In this document: positions 34,274-42,533 of the stretch, in pieces
Layout: every line of letters begins with the position of its first letter
Position numbering within the stretch: position 1 is the stretch's first letter
DNA from: Planctomycetota bacterium
GTDB lineage: Bacteria > Planctomycetota > Brocadiia > Brocadiales > Brocadiaceae
Direction: 5' to 3'
DNA: 62,313 bases
Assembly (NCBI GenBank): GCA_016188675.1
Contig: JACPHJ010000154.1
Coordinates: 1-62,313 of the forward strand
Made by a program: the position numbers and the translations under genes
Notes under the pieces: generated by a model
What the model was told of the DNA's origin: nothing
Seen by the model: only the letters and a program-made list of their open reading frames with translations
Databases searched by the model: none

Positions 34274-34318
34274 AAAGTAGCATATGAATATGGAGGAAAT
34301 ATGGAAGAAATAAGGAAA
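34274..34318 (-). promoter_or_regulatory. tandem 11-bp activator box, regulator gene
   Basis: On the minus strand: TTTCCTTATTT (34308-34318), CTTCCATATTT (34297-34307), CCTCCATATTC (34286-34296), then ATATGC and TACTTT (34274-34279). Only two of 33 repeat positions differ from the box at 31883-31915. The regulator ATG lies 8 nt past the putative -10. It also lies about 100 nt upstream of the divergent baeS-like gene and might serve both. Confidence 0.65.
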
Positions 34319-34415
34319 TTTATGAAGAATACAACTGATAGTGGATATTCTTTGACAACATGTTGTAAAATATATATTCAGAAATTGCTAATATTTTTAT
34401 TTTCAAAGAAAGATA

Positions 34416-35846
34416 ATGAAGTTTAGCATTACATATCAACTATTTTTTTCAATTTTCATAGCCACTTGTCTAGCTCTCCTGTGCATGTTTCTCATCATGC
34501 AATGGAGTATTAACAAAGGGTTCTTCGAGTATCTCGCGTCCATGGGGCAGAACAGACTGGAACAGATGGCAGAAAGGTTGGGACTGGCTTATGCTGAGCA
34601 GAAAGGTTGGGGTTTTCTGAAAGAAGACCCCATGCTCTGGGTAGGACGCTTACTGCATGCGGAGCCTGTGGTTGATACACCCGAAAGGTTGAAGGAGATT
34701 GATAGGTGTAAGGATGTTCCACCTTTTCTGCCACCACCTGGGGGTGCAAATCGACCAAAATTGCCCTTCGTTGTTCTGGATGCAGAGCGGAAACTGCTTT
34801 TTGGAGACCCTGTAGAAGCAAAGGATATAAACTTTAAACCAATCGTCAACAATAACGAAGTTGTGGGCTATATAGGATTCATGTCACCAAGACATTTTCT
34901 AAGTCCTCCACAGCTTGAGTTCCTAAAAAAGCAGAAATCAGCCTTGGCCCTTGCCGCATTAGGTATGGTGTTGGTAGTTGTAATAATCTCCATACCCCTT
35001 GCAAAACGCATGGTCCGTCCGATAAAGGCTATAGCCACAGCAACTCATGATCTGGCTTTAGGAAAGCACACCGTTCGCGTTTCTATTTCTTCATCTGACG
35101 AGTTGGGTCAGCTTGCCCGCGACTTCAATGCAATGGCATTGACTCTTGAGAACAACGAGAAGTCTCGACGTCAGTGGGTTGCCGACATCTCGCACGAGTT
35201 ACGCACCCCTTTGTCCGTGCTGCGTGGCGAAATTGAAGCACTCTTGGAGGGTATCCGCAACGTCACTCCCGATGCTATCCGTTCACTTCATGCAGAGGTG
35301 CTTCGGTTGCACCGTTTGGTGGATGACCTTTATCAGCTTGCTCTTTCCGATCTCGGAACGATGACTTATCATAAGGAGAACCTCGATCTGGCTGAGGTTC
35401 TCAAGGATTCTATAGAACCTTTTGATGCTGAGTTCGTTCGTAAGGGCATCATGGTTACAAAAGACATTACACTGGAATTGAAAACCATCGTCTTCGCTGA
35501 TGCCGAGCGACTGCACCAGCTTTTTTCCAATTTGCTCGATAATTCTTTGAAATATACTGATACCAGTGGAAATCTTGTTATCCGTCTGACTTGCATCGAC
35601 AGGCAGGCAATGATTGATTTCAAAGACTCTACGCCCGGTGTTCCGGAGGAAAAACTGGACAGACTCTTCGACCGCCTATATAGGGTAGAAGGGTCGCGAA
35701 GCCGGGCATCGGGAGGCGCCGGGCTCGGACTTGCGATTTGTAAAAACATAGTCGATGCCCATGCAGGGACAATCTCCGCACATCCTTCGTCATTGGGAGG
35801 ATTGATGATCAAGGTTACTATACCGGTTGCAGGTGGATACTCGTGA
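34416..35846 (+). CDS. baeS: BaeS-like sensor histidine kinase
   Basis: A 476-residue membrane kinase. TM1 about 8-30, extracytoplasmic domain about 31-160 (rich in Pro near residue 105-113), TM2 about 170-190, HAMP about 190-245. HisKA has ISHELRTPLSVLRGE (His about 255) and the BaeS-type sequence LHRLVDDLYQLALSDLG. The ATPase domain has NLLDNSLKYTD, FKDSTPGVPEEKLDRLFDRLYR and SGGAGLGLAICKNIVDAH, all typical of BaeS. It overlaps the regulator gene by 4 nt. BaeSR senses envelope stress and drives efflux genes in enterobacteria, in keeping with the nearby pump operon. Confidence 0.88.
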   Translation: MKFSITYQLFFSIFIATCLALLCMFLIMQWSINKGFFEYLASMGQNRLEQMAERLGLAYAEQKGWGFLKEDPMLWVGRLLHAEPVVDTPERLKEIDRCKDVPPFLPPPGGANRPKLPFVVLDAERKLLFGDPVEAKDINFKPIVNNNEVVGYIGFMSPRHFLSPPQLEFLKKQKSALALAALGMVLVVVIISIPLAKRMVRPIKAIATATHDLALGKHTVRVSISSSDELGQLARDFNAMALTLENNEKSRRQWVADISHELRTPLSVLRGEIEALLEGIRNVTPDAIRSLHAEVLRLHRLVDDLYQLALSDLGTMTYHKENLDLAEVLKDSIEPFDAEFVRKGIMVTKDITLELKTIVFADAERLHQLFSNLLDNSLKYTDTSGNLVIRLTCIDRQAMIDFKDSTPGVPEEKLDRLFDRLYRVEGSRSRASGGAGLGLAICKNIVDAHAGTISAHPSSLGGLMIKVTIPVAGGYS

Positions 35847-36520
35847 GCGGAAATATTCTTATTGTTGAAGATGAGCCGAAACTGGCAATTCTGCTTTCTG
35901 ATTACCTGAGAGCATCCGGATTCGAACCGTCTTGTCTTTCAAACGGAGCAGAGGTCGTGCCATGGACACGGGAGCACAAACCCGACCTTATCATCCTCGA
36001 CCTGATGCTTCCTGGATGCGATGGTATAGAAGTCTGTAAAAATATCCGCTCATTCTTCTGCATACCTATAATAATGGTGACCGCGCGAATTGAAGAGATC
36101 GACATCCTTCTTGGGCTTGAACTCGGCGCAGATGATTACATTTGCAAGCCTTTCAGCCCCCGCGAAGTGGTTGCGCGGGTAAAGGCTGTCCTGCGTCGAG
36201 CGCACGACGGGCAGACAATTCAAGTCCAAGGTCTCGTTCTTGATAAGCACCGTTACCGGGCAACTCTCCACAACAAAGACTTAGAACTTACCGCTGTAGA
36301 GTTCAATTTACTGCAATTCCTGGCTAACAGTCCCGGACGGATCTACAACCGGCAGCAACTTATGGACAAGATATACCCTGATGAGCGGATTGTCAGCGAC
36401 CGTTCCATCGATAGCCACATCAAGAAATTACGGAGAAAGATTGAATCCGTTGACCCCAGTGCAAAGCTCATCCATTCTGTCTACGGCGTCGGCTATAAGT
36501 TCGAGCAAGGAACTTCGTAA
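35843..36520 (+). CDS. baeR: BaeR-like response regulator
   Basis: A 225-residue OmpR-family regulator. Receiver: ILIVEDEPKLAILLSDYLRA, LIILDLMLPGCDG with the acceptor Asp, and the highly BaeR-like VTARIEEIDILLGLELGADD and YICKPFSPREVVARVKAVLRR. The winged helix has LTAVEFNLLQFLANSPGRIY and RSIDSHIKKLRRKIESVDP. Start GTG at 35843 overlaps the kinase stop by 4 nt. Receiver chemistry is intact, unlike the divergent regulator at 33555, so this is the likely phosphorylated partner of the kinase. Confidence 0.9.
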   Translation: MSGNILIVEDEPKLAILLSDYLRASGFEPSCLSNGAEVVPWTREHKPDLIILDLMLPGCDGIEVCKNIRSFFCIPIIMVTARIEEIDILLGLELGADDYICKPFSPREVVARVKAVLRRAHDGQTIQVQGLVLDKHRYRATLHNKDLELTAVEFNLLQFLANSPGRIYNRQQLMDKIYPDERIVSDRSIDSHIKKLRRKIESVDPSAKLIHSVYGVGYKFEQGTS

Positions 36521-37013
36521 AAAATTCGCTGTGAATGAATCGCAAGAAAGTGGCTGAAGGTTGCATCTTAAATATTAATCAGTTCAATTTTAGCAACAGG
36601 CTGTTACAAAAGATTTCCATAGCGCTAAAAGAATTCCTGGAAATCTATCATCATACGGATGTAACATAAAAATTAAATGAAATCTATGCCGATGAGTCAA
36701 GCCAACTGGATCGAGAATTAAGCAAAATTCAGTCGGCATCTATCCAAGTGAAACGAAGTGGATATATGTTGAAGGGACGAGTTTAGTGATAATAATGGAC
36801 AGTCCTATGCAATGCTTGCTTTACGTGCAGACCAATGTATGGTTTGAGGAACTAAAAAGCAACGGTAATAGGCTTGTTCTATGGGGATGATGGACTAAGC
36901 GGAACTGAGATAGGAGAATGATGGGGGAATAGACTATAGTATTGTGACCCCTAACACTCTGTTTGCAAAAACAGTTCTGCCATAAATAAACCCTCCTGAA
37001 TGTCCCGGAGGAA
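36521..37013. other. gene-free interval
   Basis: No reading frame with protein character is seen on either strand. A 16-bp word, GCATCTTAAATATTAA at 36563-36578, recurs at 47272-47287. The rest looks like decayed sequence. Confidence 0.5.
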
Positions 37014-37664
37014 TCACGGTTTTGTCGTTTGATCGATCATTGAGAGGATATCGGCGCGACACCTGACTACGCAAAAGCTGCACCAACTGACTATTCCCAG
37101 CCATTTCAATCCGTCTTCGATGAAAAACCGCCAGTCTTCCAACCACAAAATCCAGGGTTCAAGCACCACATCTACAAACGCCGAACAAGCAAGAAAGGAA
37201 AGGGCAAACAAGAGGAGCAGGCATTCCCTTTGAACAATAAGCCTTCGGAATGCTAGCAAGTAAGCTGCCATCACAAGCGACAGTACAGCGTACATAGCCT
37301 TTTCGGGTAGTCCGAGATACGTTGGCACGAGGTCTTCGTGAAACAAAAACAGATCGTCAAGTGCAAGATAGGCCGATAAAAAGCCGGAACTGACAGCAAA
37401 CCAAAATCCCCTGTGAGACCGGAACTTGCGGTGAAGTACCGCTGAAAACAACCAGACGGATGCACTCGCCCACCAAAGCAAGATACCGAGACTCGAAAGC
37501 GCGCCGGTGAGCGGGTGGATCCCGACGGTGGCTGTGGCATCGCGTGTCATTACGGGGATTTCGATGCCGAAAAATAAACAGGCTACTGCAATCGCAGCCA
37601 GCGGCAGCAGCACCAGAAATACTGCTATCGCGACGAGCCGATGACGATAAAGAACGCGAAACAT
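37014..37664 (-). CDS. hypothetical membrane protein, about 216 aa
   Basis: The ATG at 37664 (MFRVLYRHRLV) is preferred, with AGGGA about 8 nt upstream. Six hydrophobic segments are visible at about 8-30, 45-65, 85-105, 115-135, 145-165 and 190-210. LALDDLFLFHED near residues 100-111 is an acidic motif next to a TM, which might bind a metal. Codon use is richer in GC than the neighbours. No family is recognised. It follows the large hybrid kinase gene with an 80-nt gap on the same strand. Confidence 0.65.
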   Translation of the reverse strand: MFRVLYRHRLVAIAVFLVLLPLAAIAVACLFFGIEIPVMTRDATATVGIHPLTGALSSLGILLWWASASVWLFSAVLHRKFRSHRGFWFAVSSGFLSAYLALDDLFLFHEDLVPTYLGLPEKAMYAVLSLVMAAYLLAFRRLIVQRECLLLLFALSFLACSAFVDVVLEPWILWLEDWRFFIEDGLKWLGIVSWCSFCVVRCRADILSMIDQTTKP

Positions 37665-37744
37665 TGCGTATCCCTGTGATGTAAAACGTCTGTCCGTACT
37701 CAGAATAATCCGCATAGTTCTTGTGACATTGCAATTAATGCAGT

Positions 37745-40672
37745 CTATGCGTCCAATATCTCCCTTACCTTGCCCAATAATCCAATTGGTGAAAGGGGTT
37801 TTGAGATAAATTGCACCCCTTTTTCAAACAGAGGTTCTCTTATTACATTCTCACCATAGCCGCTCATGAGCAGTATTTTCATTGCCGGATTAATTGCCTT
37901 TACGGCTTCGCATACCTCCCCGCCATTTTTTACAGGCATAATCACGTCCAGCACGAGAAGCTGTACGATATCCCTGTTTTGTTTGAATTTTTCAAGCGCA
38001 TCCGCCCCGTCCACTGATTCTATTACCTTATAGCCGCCTCCCTCAAGCACTACCTTTATAAGTCTCCGCACCTCCTCATTATCCTCAGCCACCAGTACCG
38101 TCTCTGAGCCGCCTTTGGGAAGGATTTGACTTTCCTTTCCTAACTCGGCAGCCTCCTGCTCAATGAGTGGCAAATATATCCCGAATGTAGTCCCCTTGCC
38201 TGCCTCGCTCTTCACATTTATATATCCATTATGCTGTTTAATTATCCCATATACAATTGCAAGTCCCAGCCCGGTTCCTTTTCCCACTTCCTTTGTCGTA
38301 AAAAAGGGTTCAAATATCCTTTGCCTTGTCTTTTCATCCATACCTATGCCCGTATCAGAAACAGTTATAAGGGAGTACTTTCCCGCCTTTCCGAATCCAT
38401 GCGTCCTGATAAATGCGGCATCCATTTCTACACGATTTGTGCTTATCCCCAGTCTTCCCCCATTCGGCATGGCATCGCGTGCGTTCGTTGAAAGATTCAT
38501 TAATACCTGATCTAACTGCCCGCTGTCTGCAATGACAACACATTTTTTATCTGTGAGCTGAATACTCAGTTTTATATCCTCCCGGATAAGCCTTGATAGT
38601 ATGTCTCCCACATGACCAATTAATTTGTTCACATCTAAAGGCTTAGGGTTACTTGGTTGTTTTCTGCTGAATGCAAGGAGTCCCTGTGTCAAATTTGCCG
38701 CCTTTTCAGCAGATTTGAGTATTCGTTCAGCAAAATCATATGCGATAGCGTTTTCTTTCACTTCGCCTTGAAGCAGACTGCTATAACCGGTGATTGCCAT
38801 GAGGATATTATTGAAGTCGTGGGCAATACCGCCTGCCAGTGTGCCAACAGATTCTAACTTCTGGGAATGGTAGAGTTGCTCCCTTAACTTTGACTTTTCC
38901 TCTTCTGTCCGCTTGCGGTCAATGCCTATGGCAATTACATCTGACACCGATGCCAGCGATTTAAGCGTAATTTCCGAAAGCTCCTTTTTCGCAAAAATCG
39001 CCATGACCCCAGCCAACCGGTCTTCTACCAGCAGTGGATAACCGGCAAATGAAACTATTCCCTCCCGGTTTGTCCATTCCTGGTCATGCATCATTGTGTC
39101 GCCAACAACCATATTTGTGATGTGAGGCCTTCGTTCCCTGGCAATCCAACCAATCTTATATTCACCGAACGGTATCTTGCTGTGATGTCCGTCGATGTGC
39201 GTGTACATGCCGGCGCTTCCCTGCAATTCCAACACACGTTCCTCATCATTAAATATCCAGATGCGTGCCAGCGCCGCTTCGAGGTTTTTAACAAAGGCTT
39301 CGCAACATCGCTGCAGTTTATCCCGCAGGGTGCCGCCCTGGACAAGGGCGAAGCCTACGTCTGCCTGCAGGGTCGCAAGATACGTCCTCTCCTGCAGCGA
39401 TTTTTCCGTGAGTCTTTTATCGATGAATGAGCCAATACGTATTCCAATATCTGCCATAAGGTTGAATATGCCATCATCGGGCTGGCGGATATATCTGGTA
39501 AAGAATCCCATAACACCGATTACTTCATTTCTCTGTGTGATGGGGAAAGACATGGCACCATGCATCCCGTATTTAGTTGCAATGCCTGCGCGTGGAAAGT
39601 TGCTGTCGGTAACGACATCCGCTATCCAGAGCGGCTTGCCGTTTTCCCAGACCCTTCCGGGCAGACCCATCCCCTTTGAAAAGGTAAATGTGCGGCTGAC
39701 AGCTTCAAACTCTGCTATATCGGCAGAAGACACATGCCATGCATCCTTCAGTTTCAATACCCCGGTATCCGTATCTATCAGCCACAACTCCCCGGCATCC
39801 CACCCAAAACCCTCACAGATTGTTTGCAGGAGTTTTGACGCCGCTTCCAGGAGCGTGGCAGACTCCGACAACGCAAGTGTCAGGTTGAATTGCATGGTCT
39901 GGCGCATTTCTGAAAGTATGCGTAAGGTGGTATCTATAGCCACACCGCCGAGATATATCTGGCCGGAAGATTCCTCAAAGGGAAACTTGAATACCAGCCA
40001 GTACCGTGGAATACCATTTACACAGGGAATGTCCTCCCGCAGTTCCATTGACGTACGTGCAGAGAGGACTTTTGTGTCGTTTTCACGTATTTTTTTTGCG
40101 ATATCGGCAGGCATGAGGTCAAAGTCGGTCTTCCCCAGGATTTCTTTCCTTGTGGCTTTAAAGAAACGGAGAAAAGACTCATTTCCGTAAACATAGCGCC
40201 AGTCTGCATCCTTCATGAAAAATAATGTAGGGTTCTTGTCCATGAAGGCGTTGAATCGTTCTTCGGATGCCCTCAGTCTCAGGATAGCTTTATCGTATTC
40301 TTTCTGTAACCGGGCTTTTTCTATACTTTCGGTCACGGCCGCAGGCAGGCTGCACAAGTTGCGCTTGATGATGTAATCGTTCAGACCCGACTTCATTGCC
40401 GTAACGGCGAATTCTTCCGAGCCCGTGCCGGTGAGCATAATTACTGGCAGATACAGATCGATACTCCTGATCTGACGGCACACTTCCAGACCATTTAACC
40501 AGGGATTGCTCAGGTCGGTAATGACCACATCAAAATCCCACCGATTAACCGACTCGTGAAAATCCTTCCGTTCAACAATTTCCAAAAACTCTGCATCAGG
40601 GAAGGACTTTTTCAATTCATGAATGGCGAGTATCCGATCATCCTGGTTATCATCGATAATTATAAACTTCAT
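37745..40672 (-). CDS. hybrid histidine kinase, receiver-PAS-GAF-GAF-HK-receiver
   Basis: A roughly 975-residue soluble sensor. Order: receiver about 1-120 (VVITDLSNPWLNG), PAS about 135-260, GAF about 265-420, GAF about 430-590, HisKA with GGIAHDFNNILMAITGYSSLL (about 615), HATPase with DTGIGMDEK and GTGLGLAIVYGIIKQHNGYI, and a C-terminal receiver (about 860-975) with LLVLDVIMPVKNG. The N-terminal receiver may take phosphate from another kinase. The start at 40672 (MKFIIIDDNQDD) is preferred with AGGA upstream. The first GAF domain closely matches that of the 11905 protein. Confidence 0.9.
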   Translation of the reverse strand: MKFIIIDDNQDDRILAIHELKKSFPDAEFLEIVERKDFHESVNRWDFDVVITDLSNPWLNGLEVCRQIRSIDLYLPVIMLTGTGSEEFAVTAMKSGLNDYIIKRNLCSLPAAVTESIEKARLQKEYDKAILRLRASEERFNAFMDKNPTLFFMKDADWRYVYGNESFLRFFKATRKEILGKTDFDLMPADIAKKIRENDTKVLSARTSMELREDIPCVNGIPRYWLVFKFPFEESSGQIYLGGVAIDTTLRILSEMRQTMQFNLTLALSESATLLEAASKLLQTICEGFGWDAGELWLIDTDTGVLKLKDAWHVSSADIAEFEAVSRTFTFSKGMGLPGRVWENGKPLWIADVVTDSNFPRAGIATKYGMHGAMSFPITQRNEVIGVMGFFTRYIRQPDDGIFNLMADIGIRIGSFIDKRLTEKSLQERTYLATLQADVGFALVQGGTLRDKLQRCCEAFVKNLEAALARIWIFNDEERVLELQGSAGMYTHIDGHHSKIPFGEYKIGWIARERRPHITNMVVGDTMMHDQEWTNREGIVSFAGYPLLVEDRLAGVMAIFAKKELSEITLKSLASVSDVIAIGIDRKRTEEEKSKLREQLYHSQKLESVGTLAGGIAHDFNNILMAITGYSSLLQGEVKENAIAYDFAERILKSAEKAANLTQGLLAFSRKQPSNPKPLDVNKLIGHVGDILSRLIREDIKLSIQLTDKKCVVIADSGQLDQVLMNLSTNARDAMPNGGRLGISTNRVEMDAAFIRTHGFGKAGKYSLITVSDTGIGMDEKTRQRIFEPFFTTKEVGKGTGLGLAIVYGIIKQHNGYINVKSEAGKGTTFGIYLPLIEQEAAELGKESQILPKGGSETVLVAEDNEEVRRLIKVVLEGGGYKVIESVDGADALEKFKQNRDIVQLLVLDVIMPVKNGGEVCEAVKAINPAMKILLMSGYGENVIREPLFEKGVQFISKPLSPIGLLGKVREILDA

Positions 40673-40809
40673 AGCCTGCATCCTGCTTTCTGATCGTTAT
40701 AATTATGAGAGCGTAAAACAAAACGTTGCCCCCTTTTCAACAACTCCTTCCGCATTGTACAGGATATATTTCAAAATTGCCAAATATTAATTCACTAAAA
40801 TAGAATCAG

Positions 40810-40887
40810 GAGAAACGAGGAATTCTATTCGATTTGCTGCCCAAAAATTCAAACCAAGTGTAGTGGCAAGGCGCGCCTTGCCACTAC
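40810..40887. repeat. 78-bp composite repeat with 28-bp palindrome P1 (copy 1)
   Basis: A leader module (40810-40859) with ATTCGATTTGCTGCCCAAAA is followed by a perfect palindrome at 40860-40887 whose 14-bp arms meet in GGCGCGCC. A second 78-bp copy lies at 47434-47511 and a more diverged one ends at 48415. Here it lies between the hybrid kinase start and higA. Confidence 0.85.
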
Positions 40888-40982
40888 TTAAAATGTCTTC
40901 TGTAATGTATTAATAATTTTTGACCTTGCCAGGTATTTCTGTTTGACGTTATTATTCCAAACCATTAAGAAAGGAGTTTGAA

Positions 40983-41288
40983 ATGAAAAAGATCCCTAAC
41001 ATTCATCCTGGAGAAATTCTTGAAGAGGAATTCCTCAAGGAATTCCATATTTCTGCATATAGACTTGCAAAAGAAACTAAAATGCCGCCAACTAGAGTAT
41101 CTGAAATAATAAAAGGGAAACGGAGGATTACGGCAGATACGGCGCTGCGTCTGTCAAAATTCTTTGGTACAACACCGGATTTCTGGCTTGGTCTTCAGAT
41201 GGAATATGATTTAAGAGTTGAAAAATCCACAAAAGCTAAGGAAATCGATTCTATAAAAAGTTTGAAATCACTCCCTGTGGCGGTTTGA
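40983..41288 (+). CDS. higA: HigA-type antitoxin (XRE family)
   Basis: A 101-residue helix-turn-helix protein. The start IHPGEILEEEFLKEFHISAY and the HTH residues LAKETKMPPTRVSEIIKGKR match the HigA/VapI family. LSKFFGTTPDFWLGLQMEYDL completes it. AGGAG precedes the ATG. A higB toxin gene normally lies just upstream, but 40888-40982 carries none, so this is an orphan antitoxin or a solitary regulator. The composite palindromic repeat sits in the place where higB might have been. Confidence 0.85.
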   Translation: MKKIPNIHPGEILEEEFLKEFHISAYRLAKETKMPPTRVSEIIKGKRRITADTALRLSKFFGTTPDFWLGLQMEYDLRVEKSTKAKEIDSIKSLKSLPVAV

Positions 41289-41296
41289 ATGCAAAA

Positions 41297-41378
41297 GGAA
41301 TCGTATTCGATGTGCTGCCAAAAAATTCAGTCGGATAGTGTGGATTAAGGCGCTTGCCTTTTAGCGGCGAATCCACCA
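41297..41378. repeat. composite repeat: P1 leader module joined to palindrome P2
   Basis: The sequence TATTCGATGTGCTGCCAAAA (from about 41303) is the same leader module as in the 78-bp repeats, but it is followed by GGATTAAGGCGC...GCGAATCCACCAA, a relative of the palindrome at 32105-32135, instead of palindrome P1. Arms TGGATT (41341-41346) and AATCCA (41370-41375) can pair. Confidence 0.6.
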
Positions 41379-41441
41379 ACATTATTCTTGAAAACATAAA
41401 AGGGGATTCTGATAATTGGAAAATGAAGGTTTGACCCTATA

Positions 41442-41678
41442 TCACTTAGAGAAAATGGAGCGGAAACTTGATCGGATATTTAAATTAAGGCCTCGAGGAA
41501 AGCCAAAGAAGGAAAAAGGGCAATAAATGGGATGTGCCCTAATTGTCCCCCGAAGCGGCATCCAGACACAAACCCTCAGCAAGCCATTTTCTCTGGCGTA
41601 ATAAACATCCTCCTGCGAAAGCCCCCAACGTCTCCACAAGCTATGTAGCCGATTATATGTTTTTTCAGGTAAAGCCAT
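41442..41678 (-). pseudogene. truncated MerR/phage-type small regulator, 5' half
   Basis: ATG at 41678 gives MALPEKTYNRLHSLWRRWGL then SQEDVYYARENGLLRVCVWM PLR, which resembles the N-terminal part of small helix-turn-helix-like proteins found near integrated elements. After about residue 47 the sequence loses this texture and runs to a stop at 41442. I read it as a gene cut off after its first domain. Family assignment is tentative. Confidence 0.4.
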
Positions 41679-41803
41679 ATTTACCCTGCTATTTTCGCCT
41701 TATGGCGTACCCTGACGTGATTGATATCTTAAGCTGGAGCCTTGATTTAATTGTATTGATGATTTGCATAAGATTTCCTTCTGGGGCACACTGGATAAGG
41801 TTA

Positions 41804-42448
41804 TCATTCCATTGGTTTCAAATACTGATCGATAAATAATTCCGTAGCCTGATCGACATAGGCGTTGATTTTCTTTTGCGTGGGTTTGTCGCCCACTCGC
41901 AGCAGCGAGTTATAGTAAAGCTCTGGGCCGGTAAACAGCGTTAGCAGCATAGTGCGCACGTTAAGAATGTCTTGGTCCTTAAGCATCCCCTGTTTTTTGA
42001 ACTCATGCAGCATTTCATCGGCCATTTTCTTCACGCGCACCGGCCCTGTTTGATAAAACATCTGCGCCGTTTCAGGGTGGTTGACTGCTTCTGCCATAAT
42101 CATGCGATGCATGTTCAGCGCATCTTCGCTCATCAGCAGGGCAAAGAATGATTCACCGAAAGCCTTAATAATCTCATGCGGGCGCTTGCCTTTCAGTTTC
42201 TCCGCCATATCCGAAGGTAGGTATTGCTGGCATTTGCGCTCAATCACCGCCTGAAACAACGCATTTTTATCAGGAAACCGCCGGTAGAGCGTTAGCTTCG
42301 ACATACTGGCGTTGTGCGCGATGTCATCCATGATTGTGGCATGAAACCCTTTTGCCATGAAGAGCGTGGTAGCCACATCCAGTATTTCCTCCCGCTTGCC
42401 TTCATCCACAGGACGGCCACGTTTGCCAGGTTTTTTAGCTTTTTCCAT
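41804..42448 (-). CDS. TetR-family transcriptional repressor
   Basis: A 214-residue TetR regulator. The N-terminus is basic (EKAKKPGKRGRPVDEGKREE), the HTH is ATTLFMAKGFHATIMDDIAHNASMSKLTLYRRFPDKNALF (about 27-66) and the C-terminal ligand domain is helical. It is divergent from the export cassette 42534-46676 with an 85-bp gap that contains inverted repeats, so it is most likely the local repressor. GC-richer codon choice than neighbours at 40 kb fits joint acquisition with the cassette. Confidence 0.88.
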   Translation of the reverse strand: MEKAKKPGKRGRPVDEGKREEILDVATTLFMAKGFHATIMDDIAHNASMSKLTLYRRFPDKNALFQAVIERKCQQYLPSDMAEKLKGKRPHEIIKAFGESFFALLMSEDALNMHRMIMAEAVNHPETAQMFYQTGPVRVKKMADEMLHEFKKQGMLKDQDILNVRTMLLTLFTGPELYYNSLLRVGDKPTQKKINAYVDQATELFIDQYLKPME

Positions 42449-42452
42449 TTAT

Positions 42453-42509
42453 AGTACTTGCAAGTTTATTTAATTGATGTATAATGATGCATAATGATAC
42501 CATCAAGTA
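42453..42509. promoter_or_regulatory. candidate TetR operator, divergent promoter region
   Basis: Nested inverted repeats: TACTTG (42453-42458) with CAAGTA (42504-42509), and TTGATG (42474-42479) with CATCAA (42501-42506) centred near an ATGCAT. ACTTGCAAGT (42455-42464) is itself palindromic. The symmetry in a short divergent gap suits binding of the adjacent TetR protein. Confidence 0.5.
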
Positions 42510-42533
42510 CACTAAATAGCAAGGAGAAATAAT

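Noticed and set aside
34301-34426. A 41-codon plus-strand reading frame (MEEIRKFMKN...) with GGAGG before its ATG, overlapping the baeS-like start
   Set aside because: The same MEEIRKF start occurs at 31899 but the frames then differ, and the shared part is fully explained by the tandem 11-bp repeats read on the other strand. Protein texture is poor. A leader-peptide role is not excluded.
41417-41524. A 36-codon plus-strand reading frame with TTG start ending GKPKKEKGQ
   Set aside because: No ribosome site, antisense to a more protein-like frame at 41442-41678, and too short to judge.
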